64,000 nt of DNA from Streptomyces smyrnaeus (GTDB lineage: Bacteria; Actinomycetota; Actinomycetes; Streptomycetales; Streptomycetaceae): the NCBI RefSeq assembly GCF_017676345.1, contig NZ_JAFFZM010000026.1, forward strand, positions 23,000 through 86,999. Reading direction: 5' to 3'. Made by a program: the position numbers and the translations under genes. Under the pieces are notes generated by a model that worked only from the letters and a program-made list of their open reading frames with translations, was not told where the DNA came from and did not search any database. This document shows, in pieces, positions 63,941 through 64,000 of this stretch. Each line of letters starts with the position of its first letter. Position 1 is the first letter of the stretch.

Positions 63941-63969
63941 TTGACACGGCGGTCGCCGGTCCGTAAGGT
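63941..63969 (+). promoter_or_regulatory. HrdB-type promoter at the window end
   Basis: TTGACA (63941-63946), a 17-bp spacer and TAAGGT (63964-63969): a near-consensus vegetative promoter for a gene beyond the window. Confidence 0.8.
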
Positions 63970-64000
63970 TCATCGAGTTGTCAGCAGCCGGTCACGGTTC

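Overview
This is a 64-kb piece of a very GC-rich actinobacterial chromosome, almost certainly a Streptomyces. The signs are strong G/C bias at third codon positions, many GTG starts, ATGA/GTGA start-stop overlaps, leaderless-looking promoters, HrdB-type promoters, and the dispersed GGGGCGCGGGGAAC repeat typical of Streptomyces. Most of the window is core chromosome. The backbone order ftsH-folE-folP/folB/folK-DUF3180 ... DUF2520-panC ... coaX ... lsr2-clpC ... mutY ... disA-radA is, from memory, also that of Mycobacterium tuberculosis, so departures from it mark likely accessory insertions.

Layout. 1-8.3 kb: the 3' end of ftsH, then folE (plus strand) facing the minus-strand folate genes folP, an NTF2-like gene, folB, folK and a DUF3180 membrane protein. 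A free-standing Hint/LAGLIDADG gene lies between folE and that block. Two bacterial-PH-domain membrane proteins follow. 8.3-17.2 kb: a lone NuoD paralogue, a coiled-coil membrane protein, a glycine-betaine-type ABC importer split over two divergent units, a flavin disulfide reductase and a MidA-type methyltransferase. 17.3-20.8 kb: a two-component system, an ArsR/DUF5937 regulator preceded by two copies of one operator, and a small ORF. 20.9-27.6 kb: a cofactor operon, DUF2520-panC-nadB-nadC-coaX, with each start overlapping or touching the previous stop, then a hypothetical protein and a 56-residue membrane peptide. 27.7-32.2 kb: a leaderless BlaI-family regulator, a GNAT acetyltransferase, lsr2 and clpC, with possible ClgR and sigma-R type signals before clpC.

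32.3-41.9 kb is the accessory-looking segment between clpC and mutY. It holds two tandem NACHT STAND NTPases (bacterial NLR-like, one with a long leucine-rich tail), a secreted M23 peptidase, and a divergent TetR/DHA2 efflux pair with a well-formed promoter-operator. 42-49.9 kb: mutY, a lipid-anchored or membrane-anchored Ser/Gly-rich protein, disA-radA (c-di-AMP synthesis and recombination), a sigma/anti-sigma-like fusion and a cysteine-cluster protein. 50-64 kb: Ppx/GppA, a TIM-barrel isomerase, a TetR regulator, ilvD, an ArsR-small TM-MMPL transporter unit, a leaderless ABC exporter whose start codon lies inside a palindrome, proC, a DedA protein, a histidine kinase with an unusual C-terminal membrane segment, and a promoter running off the end.

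The best candidates for something new are the tandem NLR-like pair (possible phage defence) and the splicing-dead Hint/LAGLIDADG gene. The paired ATTGAC-N7-GTCAAT operators and the start-codon palindrome are the clearest unexplained regulatory sites. No tRNA, rRNA, CRISPR array, insertion sequence or attachment site was recognised. All coordinates come from reading the sequence, and no database search was made.
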